Of a stretch of DNA of 64,000 nucleotides, positions 1 through 8,115 are shown one piece after another. Every line of letters starts with the position of its first letter. Within the stretch, counting starts at the first letter, position 1. The notes under the pieces were generated by a model that saw only the letters and a program-made list of their open reading frames with translations, made no database searches and had not been told where the DNA came from. The stretch comes from Heterotrichella gracilis (lineage: Eukaryota; Sar; Xanthophyceae; Tribonematales; Xanthonemataceae). Location of the stretch: the NCBI GenBank assembly GCA_032358255.1, contig JAULBX010000002.1:372001-436000 (forward strand). The letters run 5' to 3'. Made by a program: the position numbers and the translations under genes.

Positions 1-996
1 AATAAATATTCTATTGCTTCTGATTATGGTAATCTTGCGTTGGTTTATGAATCTATGAAAAAATATCAGCTTGCCTTAGATTATGTAACTAAAGCCATGG
101 CAATTGACAAGGAAATTGGCGATATGAAAGGCTATATGAACGGAATAGGAAACTTAAGTAATATTTATTCATATATGGGCGACAATAAAAAAGCTTTGGC
201 TTATGCACTGGATTTTTTAAAGGCCGCCGAAGCAGAGCAAAACAAAACACTTATTGCCGGCGCGCTTTGCAATATTGGAAGCCTTTATGATGTGTTGGGA
301 GAAAATGATAAGGCTATTGAATATTATCAAAGAGCTATACCAATGGGTGAAGAGCTTGGTAATGATGAAATAATTATTGCCAATGGCATTAACCTGGGTA
401 ATTTATACCTTGATAACGGGCAGTATAACGAATCGATAACTACACTAAAACCAATATTAAAAAAAGTTGAAGAAGCAGATATAAAATTTGGGATGAGTGA
501 ATGTTACCATATACTTGCCGCTGCTTACCATGGGAAAAAAGATTTTGAAACTGCATACGATTACCTTGACAAGTACAACGCAATAAAGGATACTTTATTA
601 AATTCTGAAAATTCAAGGCAGGTAAATGAAATGTCGGCCAGGTACGAAAAAGACAAGCAGGAGTTAAAGATCAACTCGCTTGAAAAAGAAAAAGAACTTT
701 CTAAACAGGTGATCGAAAAACAAAATAATTTTCGTAATGTTTTAATAATTGTGGTTGTATTAATAGTTGTTTTGGCCATTGTGTTGTTCAGGGCTTTTAT
801 CACCAAACAAAAAGCCAACAAGCTTTTAGAATTAAGTAATGCCGAGATACAGCATCAAAAAGACATTATTGAAGAAAAGAACAAAAGTATTACCGATAGT
901 ATTTTTTACGCTAAACGCATTCAAACAACCTTAATGCCCTCAGAAAAATACATTAGCAAAAGCCTTGAAAAACTGAATAAAAAAGATAAAGTATAA
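1..996 (+). CDS. TPR sensor protein, 5' partial, without its output domain
   Basis: The reading frame is open from base 1, so the true start lies to the left of the window. About 190 residues of tetratricopeptide repeats are followed by a coiled coil, one membrane segment (about codons 246-267 counted from base 1) and a second coiled coil containing NKSITDSIFYAKRIQ. In Bacteroidota this linker normally leads into a SpoIIE/PP2C-type serine phosphatase. Here the protein stops about 25 residues after the linker (ending LEKLNKKDKV), and the next gene starts about 50 bases later. The output domain is therefore absent. The TPR part is clear; loss of the phosphatase is inferred from the family pattern. 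A short regulatory or decoy variant is possible, as is a deletion remnant. Confidence 0.85.
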   Translation, partial: NKYSIASDYGNLALVYESMKKYQLALDYVTKAMAIDKEIGDMKGYMNGIGNLSNIYSYMGDNKKALAYALDFLKAAEAEQNKTLIAGALCNIGSLYDVLGENDKAIEYYQRAIPMGEELGNDEIIIANGINLGNLYLDNGQYNESITTLKPILKKVEEADIKFGMSECYHILAAAYHGKKDFETAYDYLDKYNAIKDTLLNSENSRQVNEMSARYEKDKQELKINSLEKEKELSKQVIEKQNNFRNVLIIVVVLIVVLAIVLFRAFITKQKANKLLELSNAEIQHQKDIIEEKNKSITDSIFYAKRIQTTLMPSEKYISKSLEKLNKKDKV

Positions 997-1044
997 GTAC
1001 TGAACTTTTATCCAACTTGATTGTTAAACTTAAAAATAACGTTT

Positions 1045-1449
1045 ATGTTTAAAATGATCTTTTTCACTGCATTCACACTTCTTTCTTTTATCTCCTATTC
1101 GCAAGCCTTGCAAGGACCGGATAATGTTTTTATTGGCACTATTAAAAAAGACGGCACCGTTTTGGATGAAGTCAATAAGGTAGTTGGTAAATTTAAAACT
1201 GATGGCACCGTACTTGGTAAAAATTCCACCGTTATTGGCTTTATAGCGCCCGACGGGCATATTGAAAATGAAGCGCATAAATTAGTTGGTACCATTAAAG
1301 AAGACAATAATATTTATGATGCCGAAAAGAAATTGATCGGTAAAATATTACCTGATGGCACTGTACAAAATCAAAATGGTGAAGTAATTGGTTATGCAAA
1401 AGAAATTTTAGCAAGATGGGCCGCCGCATACTTTTTCTTTTTATTTTAG
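1045..1449 (+). CDS. Secreted beta-flower-like repeat protein
   Basis: The ATG at 1045 is preferred over the TTG at 1021 because it directly begins a signal peptide (MFKMIFFTAFTLLSFISYSQ). The mature protein holds five tandem units of about 17 residues with the pattern (V/I)G-x-(I/F)-x-x-DG-T-(V/I), for example VGKFKTDGTVLGKNSTV. It ends in an aromatic tail (YFFFLF). This resembles the family that databases call 5-fold beta-flower protein, which is common in Bacteroidota and of unknown function. The assignment comes from the repeat pattern alone. It lies in tandem with the TPR gene upstream and the T9SS protein downstream, only 18 bases apart. Confidence 0.7.
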   Translation: MFKMIFFTAFTLLSFISYSQALQGPDNVFIGTIKKDGTVLDEVNKVVGKFKTDGTVLGKNSTVIGFIAPDGHIENEAHKLVGTIKEDNNIYDAEKKLIGKILPDGTVQNQNGEVIGYAKEILARWAAAYFFFLF

Positions 1450-1467
1450 AGTAAGCAAATTACTCTT

Positions 1468-2625
1468 ATGAAAAATCTATTACTGCTACTCGGCATCTTT
1501 TTTTCAAATTCATTCTTCTCGCAAGCGCCAAACGGTTTTGATCTTATTGCATGTAGCAGCAGTGATGGCATTACCTGGACAAATAATAATTTATTCCAGG
1601 ATTCAGCAGGTGTGCCAAGTATTACACAACATTCAACAGGAACAATCTATTGCGCTTTTCAATGGTTTCCGGCCCCAGCTTCACCAACTAACACGGCATT
1701 TGATAAAGTGGCGGTTAAAAAATCCACAGATGGTGGATTAAGCTGGGGAAGTCCAACTTTAGCTGTGTTTAATGGCCTTCCTCCAACTTTTAAAAAGCCT
1801 TTCGATCCAACATTAGTTATTGCAGATAACGGACAGATAAGAATGTATTTTTCATCTTCTAAAACAAACACACTAACCATGTTGGATTCAACCTACCATT
1901 GTTATTCGGCAATATCAAGCGACGGTGTAAACTATACATGGGAGCCCGGCGTTAGAGTTGCCGTTGCAGATTCGATCACGATCGATCCGGCTGCCATCAA
2001 GATCGGCAGCACCTGGCATTACACTGCTCCCAGGGCATTTCCAGCGGCAGGTGCATTTCATCATCTGTCGAATGACGGATTAGCTTTTACAAGAACAACT
2101 ACCATTGCTTCAAACGCTAACCATAATTTTACCGGTAACCTTATGTCTGACATTCCCGGCGGCGGATCAACCTATCGTTTTTACGGAACGCCTTCTCCAC
2201 AAAGCGGTGCTATCTGGTTTAAAAGTACTATTGATGGTATTAGCTGGAACCCGGCGTTTACAAATTGCGCAGGTCCCATTACAACAAATGGTGTACAGGC
2301 AGACCCCGCGGTTATTAAATTAGGTGCAACAAATTACCTCATGATATATGTGAGTAAATATTCTAATGTTATGGGTTTAAATAAAAACAAAAAAGACAAC
2401 TCAACTTTTACAATTTATCCTAATCCGTTAAAGGACCAGATACATCTTACGTTAAATAGTAATAGTACCATTGAAGAAATAAACATTTATGATACTGAAA
2501 GTAAATTAGTTTTTCATTCAACAGAAAACACATCTTTATTTAAACATAATTTAAATAAAGGCGTTTATGTTATTGAGGTCAAAACAAAAAACACAAGCGA
2601 AACAAAGAAAATAATTATTGACTAA
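1468..2625 (+). CDS. Secreted BNR/sialidase-like beta-propeller protein with T9SS tail
   Basis: The 385-residue protein begins with a signal peptide (MKNLLLLLGIFFSNSFFSQ). The central part has Asp-box/BNR-like turns such as KKSTDGGLSWGSP and SSDGVNYTW, as in sialidase-fold beta-propellers. The last 75 residues form a type A T9SS sorting domain, with FTIYPNPLKDQIHL and GVYVIEVKTKN followed by a basic KKIIID end. It is therefore probably exported across the outer membrane and anchored or released. No catalytic residues could be assigned, so an enzymatic role is not claimed; it could be a glycan-binding or structural propeller. A strong hairpin terminator follows. Confidence 0.75.
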   Translation: MKNLLLLLGIFFSNSFFSQAPNGFDLIACSSSDGITWTNNNLFQDSAGVPSITQHSTGTIYCAFQWFPAPASPTNTAFDKVAVKKSTDGGLSWGSPTLAVFNGLPPTFKKPFDPTLVIADNGQIRMYFSSSKTNTLTMLDSTYHCYSAISSDGVNYTWEPGVRVAVADSITIDPAAIKIGSTWHYTAPRAFPAAGAFHHLSNDGLAFTRTTTIASNANHNFTGNLMSDIPGGGSTYRFYGTPSPQSGAIWFKSTIDGISWNPAFTNCAGPITTNGVQADPAVIKLGATNYLMIYVSKYSNVMGLNKNKKDNSTFTIYPNPLKDQIHLTLNSNSTIEEINIYDTESKLVFHSTENTSLFKHNLNKGVYVIEVKTKNTSETKKIIID

Positions 2626-2640
2626 TAAATTGCTGCATAA

Positions 2641-2668
2641 AAAAAACCGGTGTATCATACCGGTTTTC
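2641..2668. terminator. Bidirectional intrinsic terminator
   Basis: Nine-base arms AAAACCGGT (2643-2651) and ACCGGTTTT (2659-2667) flank a 7-base loop. A tracts and T tracts lie on both sides, so it can act on either strand between the convergent secreted-protein genes. Confidence 0.8.
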
Positions 2669-2673
2669 TTGTT

Positions 2674-3762
2674 TTACTCTTCAATAATTATTTTTTTCAT
2701 TTCAATAGCATTTCCAAAATCGATCTTCAAAAAATACACGCCGCGCTTCAAACCGAGCGTTACTTGTTTGTGTGAGGCATTAATTTTTTCGCTATAAACA
2801 ATTTGCCCCATTGCGTTAAATACCTCAATAGCTGCAATTTCTGCGTCGCATTTAATTTCAAAATTATTTTTAGATGGATTCGGAAAAACATCCAACTCAT
2901 ACGTTTTGGAGTTTTGTTTTATTCCAACATTTCCATTAAAACAGGTTAAATAATAATTTAAGACAGAATCAATATAAGCCGGTACCGTGTGAAACCCATC
3001 ATGGCCCTGCGGAGAGGGTCCTTGTATATACAACCCAACCGATCCGCCGTTTGCAATCACCCAATTCTTAGCCATGTTCATGCCCTGACAACCGGATTGC
3101 CCTTTATCGGGATCGTCCGCGCCGCAGTACATTGCCCATTGTTTTCCGCTGTAAAACGAATGACCGTATGACCCTGCGTTTATGGATGAATAAAGAGGGT
3201 ATGCCGAATCGGGCTTTCCTGCATTAGATAGAACTGTGCAGAAATAATTCTTACCTCCTGGTTGTACGTCTTTAAAAGCAACAGCGTATGAACGCGCCGA
3301 GCCTCTGCTAAATCCGTGATACATAGCTTTATTAGATGGATATTTAATACGCTTTAATGCCGTATCAATATATGTGTACAATGTATTATCATCAAAATAA
3401 TCGTTTGGCGAAACAGATGCTGCGCCCCTATACCATTGTAAGGCAATTATACCTACACCTTTTGCCATTGCTTTTTGATGCCAGTTAAAAAATTCAACAA
3501 AAGCCCGCCCATTCGAACCGTGCAAAGTTACAAGCATTGGTGTCAGCGAAGGAGTTGCTCCAACAGGGAGCCATTTTAAATAAAAAGAATTTCCATCAGC
3601 CGTTGCTAAAACCTGCACGCCATTATTGATAGCATATTGCCCCTGCATAACGTCTGCATTATAACACTCGTTATACAAAGCCTGTGCTACCGGCGGCAGG
3701 CTTTGAGCATTAACTTTTAGTAAGGAAATAATGCCGGCTAAAAATAAAATACATCTTTTCAT
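2674..3762 (-). CDS. Secreted alpha/beta hydrolase (esterase-like) with T9SS tail, copy 1
   Basis: This 362-residue protein has a signal peptide (to about residue 19), an alpha/beta-hydrolase core and a T9SS type A sorting domain. The core shows an oxyanion-type LVTLHGSNG, a nucleophile elbow GFSRGSARS, an acid in GADDPD and a candidate catalytic His in GHDGFH. The layout resembles PHB-depolymerase or feruloyl-esterase-like secreted hydrolases, but the substrate cannot be read. It is the last gene of a three-gene minus-strand operon, 2 bases after its close paralogue at 3765-4847. The two share nearly the same sequence throughout, so they arose by tandem duplication. Control by the upstream LytTR system is inferred from operator-like repeats at 6235-6265. 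Confidence 0.8.
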   Translation of the reverse strand: MKRCILFLAGIISLLKVNAQSLPPVAQALYNECYNADVMQGQYAINNGVQVLATADGNSFYLKWLPVGATPSLTPMLVTLHGSNGRAFVEFFNWHQKAMAKGVGIIALQWYRGAASVSPNDYFDDNTLYTYIDTALKRIKYPSNKAMYHGFSRGSARSYAVAFKDVQPGGKNYFCTVLSNAGKPDSAYPLYSSINAGSYGHSFYSGKQWAMYCGADDPDKGQSGCQGMNMAKNWVIANGGSVGLYIQGPSPQGHDGFHTVPAYIDSVLNYYLTCFNGNVGIKQNSKTYELDVFPNPSKNNFEIKCDAEIAAIEVFNAMGQIVYSEKINASHKQVTLGLKRGVYFLKIDFGNAIEMKKIIIEE

Positions 3763-3764
3763 AT

Positions 3765-4847
3765 TTATTCAATAATTATTTTTTTCATTTCACTAGCAAT
3801 TCCAAAATCGATCTTCAAAAAATACACGCCGCTCTTCAAACCAGGCGTTATTTGTTTCTGTGAAGCATTAATTTTTTCGCTGTAAACAGGTTGCCCCATG
3901 GTATTAAAGATCACAACATCTACAATTTCTGCTTCACCTTTAATTTCAAAACTACCTTTGCTTGGATTTGGAAAAACATCCAGCTTATTTTTTTTAGTAT
4001 TTTCTTTAATACCAACGTTGCCTGTAAAACATGGCAAATAATAATTTAATGCGGAATCTATATAAGCCGGCGTTTGGTGAAAACCGCCGTGACCCAAGTT
4101 CGGATCTGAAATGTAAAGACCAACGTTTCCACCATTTAATTGCACCCAATTCTTAGCATTGTTCATTGCCCAACAGGCGGTTTGAACTCCGGGATCAAGA
4201 CCTCCACAAAACATAGCCCAGCGTTTACCATTATATATCGAATGGCCATAAACCCCTGAATTGATCTGCGCATACAAGGTATAAACTGAATCGGGCTTTC
4301 CTGAATTAGACAAGATCGTACAAAAATAATTTTTTCCTATAGATGGTCGCGTGTCGTAAAACGCAATGGCGTAGGACCTTGCAGAACCCCTGCTAAAACC
4401 ATGGAAAAATGCTTTATTAGAAGGATATTTTATTCTTTTTAAAGCTGTATCGATGTATCTGTAAATTACGGTGTCTTCAAAATAATCATTGGGTGAAACC
4501 GAGGCAGCACCTCTGTACCACTGCATGGCAATAATGCCTACACCTTTGGCAGCTGCCTTTTGGTGCCAAAGATAAAACTCATCAAACACATTTCCTGTTG
4601 ATCCATGCATGGTAACAAGCAATGGCGTTAAAGATGGCGTAGCGCCGGTTGGCATCCATTTTAAATAAAATGATTTTCCATCGGCGGTGGCAATTGCCTG
4701 TGCCCCATTGGTTATAGCGTATTGCCCCCGACCTACGTCGTTATTATAAAATTCGTTGTACAGTGCCTGAGCTGTTGGCGGCAAACTTTGAGCATTAACT
4801 TTTAATAAAGAGATAATGCAAGCCGAAAATAAAACTACTTTTTTCAT
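3765..4847 (-). CDS. Secreted alpha/beta hydrolase (esterase-like) with T9SS tail, copy 2
   Basis: The start is set at the ATG at 4847, giving signal peptide MKKVVLFSACIISLLKVNAQ. A longer frame to 4919 would overlap the preceding gene and put extra residues before the signal. Nucleophile elbow GFSRGSARS, candidate acid in GGLDPG and candidate His in GHGGFH match those of copy 1. The sorting domain shows KLDVFPNPSKGSFEIKG and GVYFLKIDFG. Differences from copy 1 cluster around the acid and His loops, so the pair may differ in substrate range. It is the middle gene of the operon, 2 bases from both neighbours, and is probably translated by reinitiation. Confidence 0.8.
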   Translation of the reverse strand: MKKVVLFSACIISLLKVNAQSLPPTAQALYNEFYNNDVGRGQYAITNGAQAIATADGKSFYLKWMPTGATPSLTPLLVTMHGSTGNVFDEFYLWHQKAAAKGVGIIAMQWYRGAASVSPNDYFEDTVIYRYIDTALKRIKYPSNKAFFHGFSRGSARSYAIAFYDTRPSIGKNYFCTILSNSGKPDSVYTLYAQINSGVYGHSIYNGKRWAMFCGGLDPGVQTACWAMNNAKNWVQLNGGNVGLYISDPNLGHGGFHQTPAYIDSALNYYLPCFTGNVGIKENTKKNKLDVFPNPSKGSFEIKGEAEIVDVVIFNTMGQPVYSEKINASQKQITPGLKSGVYFLKIDFGIASEMKKIIIE

Positions 4848-4849
4848 AT

Positions 4850-6184
4850 TTATTCGATAATTAATTTTCCTTTTACGGTTTTGTTTTTTAATTGATAGGT
4901 ATAAACCCCTTTGTCCCACGATGCCGTATTTATATTTATTTCATTAATAAAACGGGTTTCAAAAACAATTCGACCCAATAGATCTGTTATTGTAAGAATT
5001 TCGTTTTCGCCTGTTGGCGCTGTGGTTTTTAAAGTGATCTTTTCGCTTGCAGGATTGGGATAAACCAGAAGCTGCTGCGTTGACTCAGTCTCATTAATGC
5101 TTGTGATGCCACTTATCTGATAAACTTTTACAGCTGCCTGCCAATCTTTTTTATTTACAGGCACTACATATTTTTCAATATCATACGACACGTATAGTTT
5201 ATTTCCTACCAGCGTTAAAAACGGTCTGTTACAATTGTAACTCGTACTGCCTGTAGTTGTAGGCACAGCAAAATTAGTAACCGTAGTGGTGTTCACAACG
5301 TTCCAGTTGTTATCATAAATACCTATCAATACATTACCTTCATTGTGCTCACCAGTATGATGCGCTACATAATAATAACCCGCATTCCAGATCACGCCCT
5401 GGCTCCATTGCCCATCGTTATGTAAAAGCGTTTTATTGATGTAAGTAAAATTTGCATCGTATTTATAAGCATAAAGATCACGTGTATTAAAATTTTCCAT
5501 TGTTACCTCGTAATAATTCCCGGCGTTAAATATCATGCTGGAACCCCAGGTTATTTTAGTTTGAGAAATTATTGTTGGTGTTGCTACAGAGTTTAAATTA
5601 AGGTCGTATTGATGGATCTCTGACAACGGCGCGAGTGAAAGGCTTGGGGGATTTACCGGCGGGCAAACACCGGCATCATTCATTGCTCCTATTATTAATC
5701 TTCCATTCGTATAATTTAGAAGCTGATCGATATTTGAAGAGCATGAGTTTAGCGTAATTGTTTTTGAACTAAGAATATTAAAATCATCATCGTACTTAGT
5801 GAGCTTATAATTCGCGGTTGGCGACGCTAATGTTAAATGATAATAGTTACTATCTACCATAACCATTGCAAAATCACCCGCACCTGTTTGCCCCGGTAAA
5901 CTGCCGTGATTGCCCGTATAGACCATACTAGCACTGTACTCACGCCAGGCAAAGTTCGATAGTACTCCGGCAGGTGAAGCGCTACCTGCCTGCCTTGCGG
6001 CATAAATGGTATAAAATTTATTTCTTGGCTGATGGTAATAGATCCTTGCAAATGCTCCAATGGTATCGGTAGCATTTGGCGTTAAAGAATACGAGTTTAA
6101 TAATGTTAAACTTGGCGCCTGTCCAAGCACAGATGTAAAACTTATTAAAGCTAAGAGCGCTGAATAAAAATAATTTTTTTTCAT
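4850..6184 (-). CDS. Secreted T9SS protein of unknown function, operon leader
   Basis: The 444-residue protein has a signal peptide (MKKNYFYSALLALISFTSVLGQ) and a long beta-rich region with propeller-like repeats (IYDNNWNVVNTT, YKYDANFTYIN). It ends in a type A sorting domain (LLVYPNPASEKITLK, GVYTYQLKNKTVKGKLIIE). I do not recognise the middle region as an enzyme. It is the first gene of the operon leading into two esterase-like paralogues. It has its own promoter and LytTR-type repeats immediately upstream. A role in binding or presenting the esterase substrate at the cell surface is a guess from context. Confidence 0.75.
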   Translation of the reverse strand: MKKNYFYSALLALISFTSVLGQAPSLTLLNSYSLTPNATDTIGAFARIYYHQPRNKFYTIYAARQAGSASPAGVLSNFAWREYSASMVYTGNHGSLPGQTGAGDFAMVMVDSNYYHLTLASPTANYKLTKYDDDFNILSSKTITLNSCSSNIDQLLNYTNGRLIIGAMNDAGVCPPVNPPSLSLAPLSEIHQYDLNLNSVATPTIISQTKITWGSSMIFNAGNYYEVTMENFNTRDLYAYKYDANFTYINKTLLHNDGQWSQGVIWNAGYYYVAHHTGEHNEGNVLIGIYDNNWNVVNTTTVTNFAVPTTTGSTSYNCNRPFLTLVGNKLYVSYDIEKYVVPVNKKDWQAAVKVYQISGITSINETESTQQLLVYPNPASEKITLKTTAPTGENEILTITDLLGRIVFETRFINEININTASWDKGVYTYQLKNKTVKGKLIIE

Positions 6185-6202
6185 AATTAATTGGGTTTAA
6201 AC

Positions 6203-6230
6203 CAAAATTATAAGATAAAATCACGTACAA
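6203..6230 (-). promoter_or_regulatory. Putative promoter of the esterase operon
   Basis: Read on the minus strand, TTG (6230-6228), 17 bases, then TAATTTTG (6210-6203) fit the Bacteroidota -33/-7 consensus. The element lies about 20 bases before the ATG at 6184 and immediately downstream of the paired repeats at 6235-6265, as expected for an activator site next to the -33 element. Confidence 0.5.
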
Positions 6231-6234
6231 TTAA

Positions 6235-6265
6235 TTTTGTATACCAATAATCGTCTTTTGTATAC
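6235..6265 (-). promoter_or_regulatory. Candidate LytTR operator (direct repeat pair) before the esterase operon
   Basis: Two identical decamers TTTTGTATAC (plus-strand reading; 6235-6244 and 6256-6265) are separated by 11 bases, giving a 21-bp period. LytTR regulators typically bind two direct repeats with a period of 21-22 bp. The same arrangement stands before the adjacent kinase gene at 8007-8037. Confidence 0.6.
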
Positions 6266-6279
6266 TAAACCAAAAAGGT

Positions 6280-6978
6280 TTATTTGAAATAACGTTGTAA
6301 AAAATCGTCTTTAAAAAGGTCGCCTAAAGGAATATCTGTTCCATGGATGATCATCTTTTGTTTGGCAACTTTTTGGATCTTGTTAAGAGCAACAATATAT
6401 GACCGGTGAACGCGAATAAAAAGATCTTCCGGCAGCTGTGCCCCTATCTTTTTTAGATTTTGTCGCGTTAAAATTGGTTTATCGTGAGCGAGCGTATGAA
6501 TTTTAACGTAATCTTTTAATCCTTCAATGTATAAAATATCGTTGTAATTTATTTTAAAAACCTGATGCTCTGAGTTTATGATAATAAAGCCGGGATCTTC
6601 TTTTTTGTTTTGCTCGCTCAATAAACGATCGATCGCTTTTTTACAAGCCTTCTCAAAACGCTCGTAGGTATAGGGCTTTAAAAGATAATCTACCACATTC
6701 AGGTCAAAACTTTCTAAAGCATATTTATCGTAAGCCGTTGTAAAAATAATTGGTCGTGTGATCTTATTCTTTTTAGCCAGATCCATTCCAGACATCGAAG
6801 GCATTTGAACATCTAAAAAAATAACATCAACATTATTAAAGTTTTGCGTTTTTTCGGCTTCTGTAACACTCGTGTATTTTGCCGAAATAATAAAGTTACT
6901 TTCCTTCTCAATAAAACGTGTCAATTTATCAATGGCCAGGGGCTCATCATCAATAATTATGCAAGTAAATTTTTTCAT
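6280..6978 (-). CDS. LytTR-family response regulator
   Basis: The 232-residue protein has a receiver domain with acidic pair Asp10/Asp11, phospho-acceptor Asp56 (FLDVQMP) and Lys101 (LLKPYTYERF). A C-terminal LytTR DNA-binding domain (about 130-232) contains LYIEGLKDYVKIHT and FIRVHRSYIV. Its start overlaps the kinase stop as ATGA, so the two are translationally coupled. Target genes are not given by the protein. The paired TTTTGTATAC-type repeats before the kinase and before the neighbouring esterase operon are good candidates. It is a standard length for the family. Confidence 0.93.
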   Translation of the reverse strand: MKKFTCIIIDDEPLAIDKLTRFIEKESNFIISAKYTSVTEAEKTQNFNNVDVIFLDVQMPSMSGMDLAKKNKITRPIIFTTAYDKYALESFDLNVVDYLLKPYTYERFEKACKKAIDRLLSEQNKKEDPGFIIINSEHQVFKINYNDILYIEGLKDYVKIHTLAHDKPILTRQNLKKIGAQLPEDLFIRVHRSYIVALNKIQKVAKQKMIIHGTDIPLGDLFKDDFLQRYFK

Positions 6979-7985
6979 GCAAGATCGATCTTCAAATTAA
7001 CGCAATATTTATCAGTAGATAAAATTTGAAGATCATGCTTTTGCGGATAGATCAACTGCAAACGTTTTTTAATGTTTGCCAGACCAATTCCGCCCGATTG
7101 ATCTTTTTTATATTCTGAAATAGTGTTTTCCGTGATCAGCTCAACAACATTGTTTTCAATTTTAATATGAATTACCAACTTGTTGTCATCACCAAGACCA
7201 TGCTTAAATACATTCTCAACAAAATTTATTAAAATAAAGGGTTCTATCATCAAATTTTTCGGGTCGCCCAATACATGGAAACTCAATTTATTATTTTCAT
7301 TTAATCTTATTTTTTGCAGATCAACATAATTTTTCACAAAATTTAATTCATCGCGCAGTAATATCTTTTCGAGTTTTTCTTTTTGAAGCAATTCGCGCAA
7401 AAGGGCTGCCAGTTTACCAACGTACTCCTCAGCCACATTTACATCTTTATGCATTAACTCAGTAATATTATTTAACGTGTTAAATAAAAAGTGTGGACTT
7501 AACTGGTGCCTCAAAACAGCGAGTTCTGCTTTTTGTTTTTCAGAAATTAAAACGTCTTTTTCTTGCTTTGCAACAAACCAATCCTGCAAAGCTCTAAACG
7601 CAGTGCTTATAGCATAGGCTATTATAAGATAGCCAGCAGCGGAAAAATGAAAACGAAACTCAGAAATTTCTCCTTTTGGAAATAAAAACTCTACTATAAA
7701 TGTTCGCGAAAGAATTATTACGATAAAGCTAAGAATGACCGCACTAAAAAATTTCAAAAACTTCTGCTTTTGAAATAGATGTGGAATAAAATAAAAGTAA
7801 TTGAGGTTAAAAAAAACGATCAGAAAAAAATAATACAAAAAATGTTCCAGGTTAAAGCTCCACAAAAAATGGTCAACACCCGGTGGTTTATTAAGGTATG
7901 GAAAGGTCAGAAGCATGAACCATGCCACTACCTGCAATACCAATAGCGCTATTTTAAATGATCTGTTCAGCCATCTAAAATACAA
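6975..7985 (-). CDS. LytS-type sensor histidine kinase
   Basis: Four predicted membrane segments occupy residues 9-130 and have no obvious extracytoplasmic sensor domain. They are followed by the His_kinase domain with LRHQLSPHFLFNTLNN (phospho-acceptor His at about 165) and an ATP-binding region with FVENVFKHGLG and GGIGLANIKKRL. The start is a TTG at 7985: an in-frame stop lies immediately upstream, and the next ATG (residue 24) would cut into the first membrane helix. The gene is coupled to the response regulator by a 4-base overlap. Direct repeats at 8007-8037 lie 22-52 bases before the start and suggest autoregulation. Confidence 0.9.
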   Translation of the reverse strand: MYFRWLNRSFKIALLVLQVVAWFMLLTFPYLNKPPGVDHFLWSFNLEHFLYYFFLIVFFNLNYFYFIPHLFQKQKFLKFFSAVILSFIVIILSRTFIVEFLFPKGEISEFRFHFSAAGYLIIAYAISTAFRALQDWFVAKQEKDVLISEKQKAELAVLRHQLSPHFLFNTLNNITELMHKDVNVAEEYVGKLAALLRELLQKEKLEKILLRDELNFVKNYVDLQKIRLNENNKLSFHVLGDPKNLMIEPFILINFVENVFKHGLGDDNKLVIHIKIENNVVELITENTISEYKKDQSGGIGLANIKKRLQLIYPQKHDLQILSTDKYCVNLKIDLA

Positions 7986-8006
7986 TTATTTTTTTTTGAG
8001 AAGACT

Positions 8007-8037
8007 TATTGTATATAAAAACCGATTTTTTGTATAC
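8007..8037 (-). promoter_or_regulatory. Candidate LytTR operator before the kinase-regulator operon
   Basis: TATTGTATAT (8007-8016) and TTTTGTATAC (8028-8037) form a direct repeat with the same 21-bp period as the pair at 6235-6265. The site lies so close to the TTG start that it may overlap the core promoter, which would fit negative autoregulation. No clear TAnnTTTG box was found here. Confidence 0.55.
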
Positions 8038-8115
8038 AAAAGGCTAATTTGCTATCGCAAGAAAAAAAATACCGTCACGTTTTTAAACAACATAGGCACA
8101 GAAAGAAAAGGTTAA

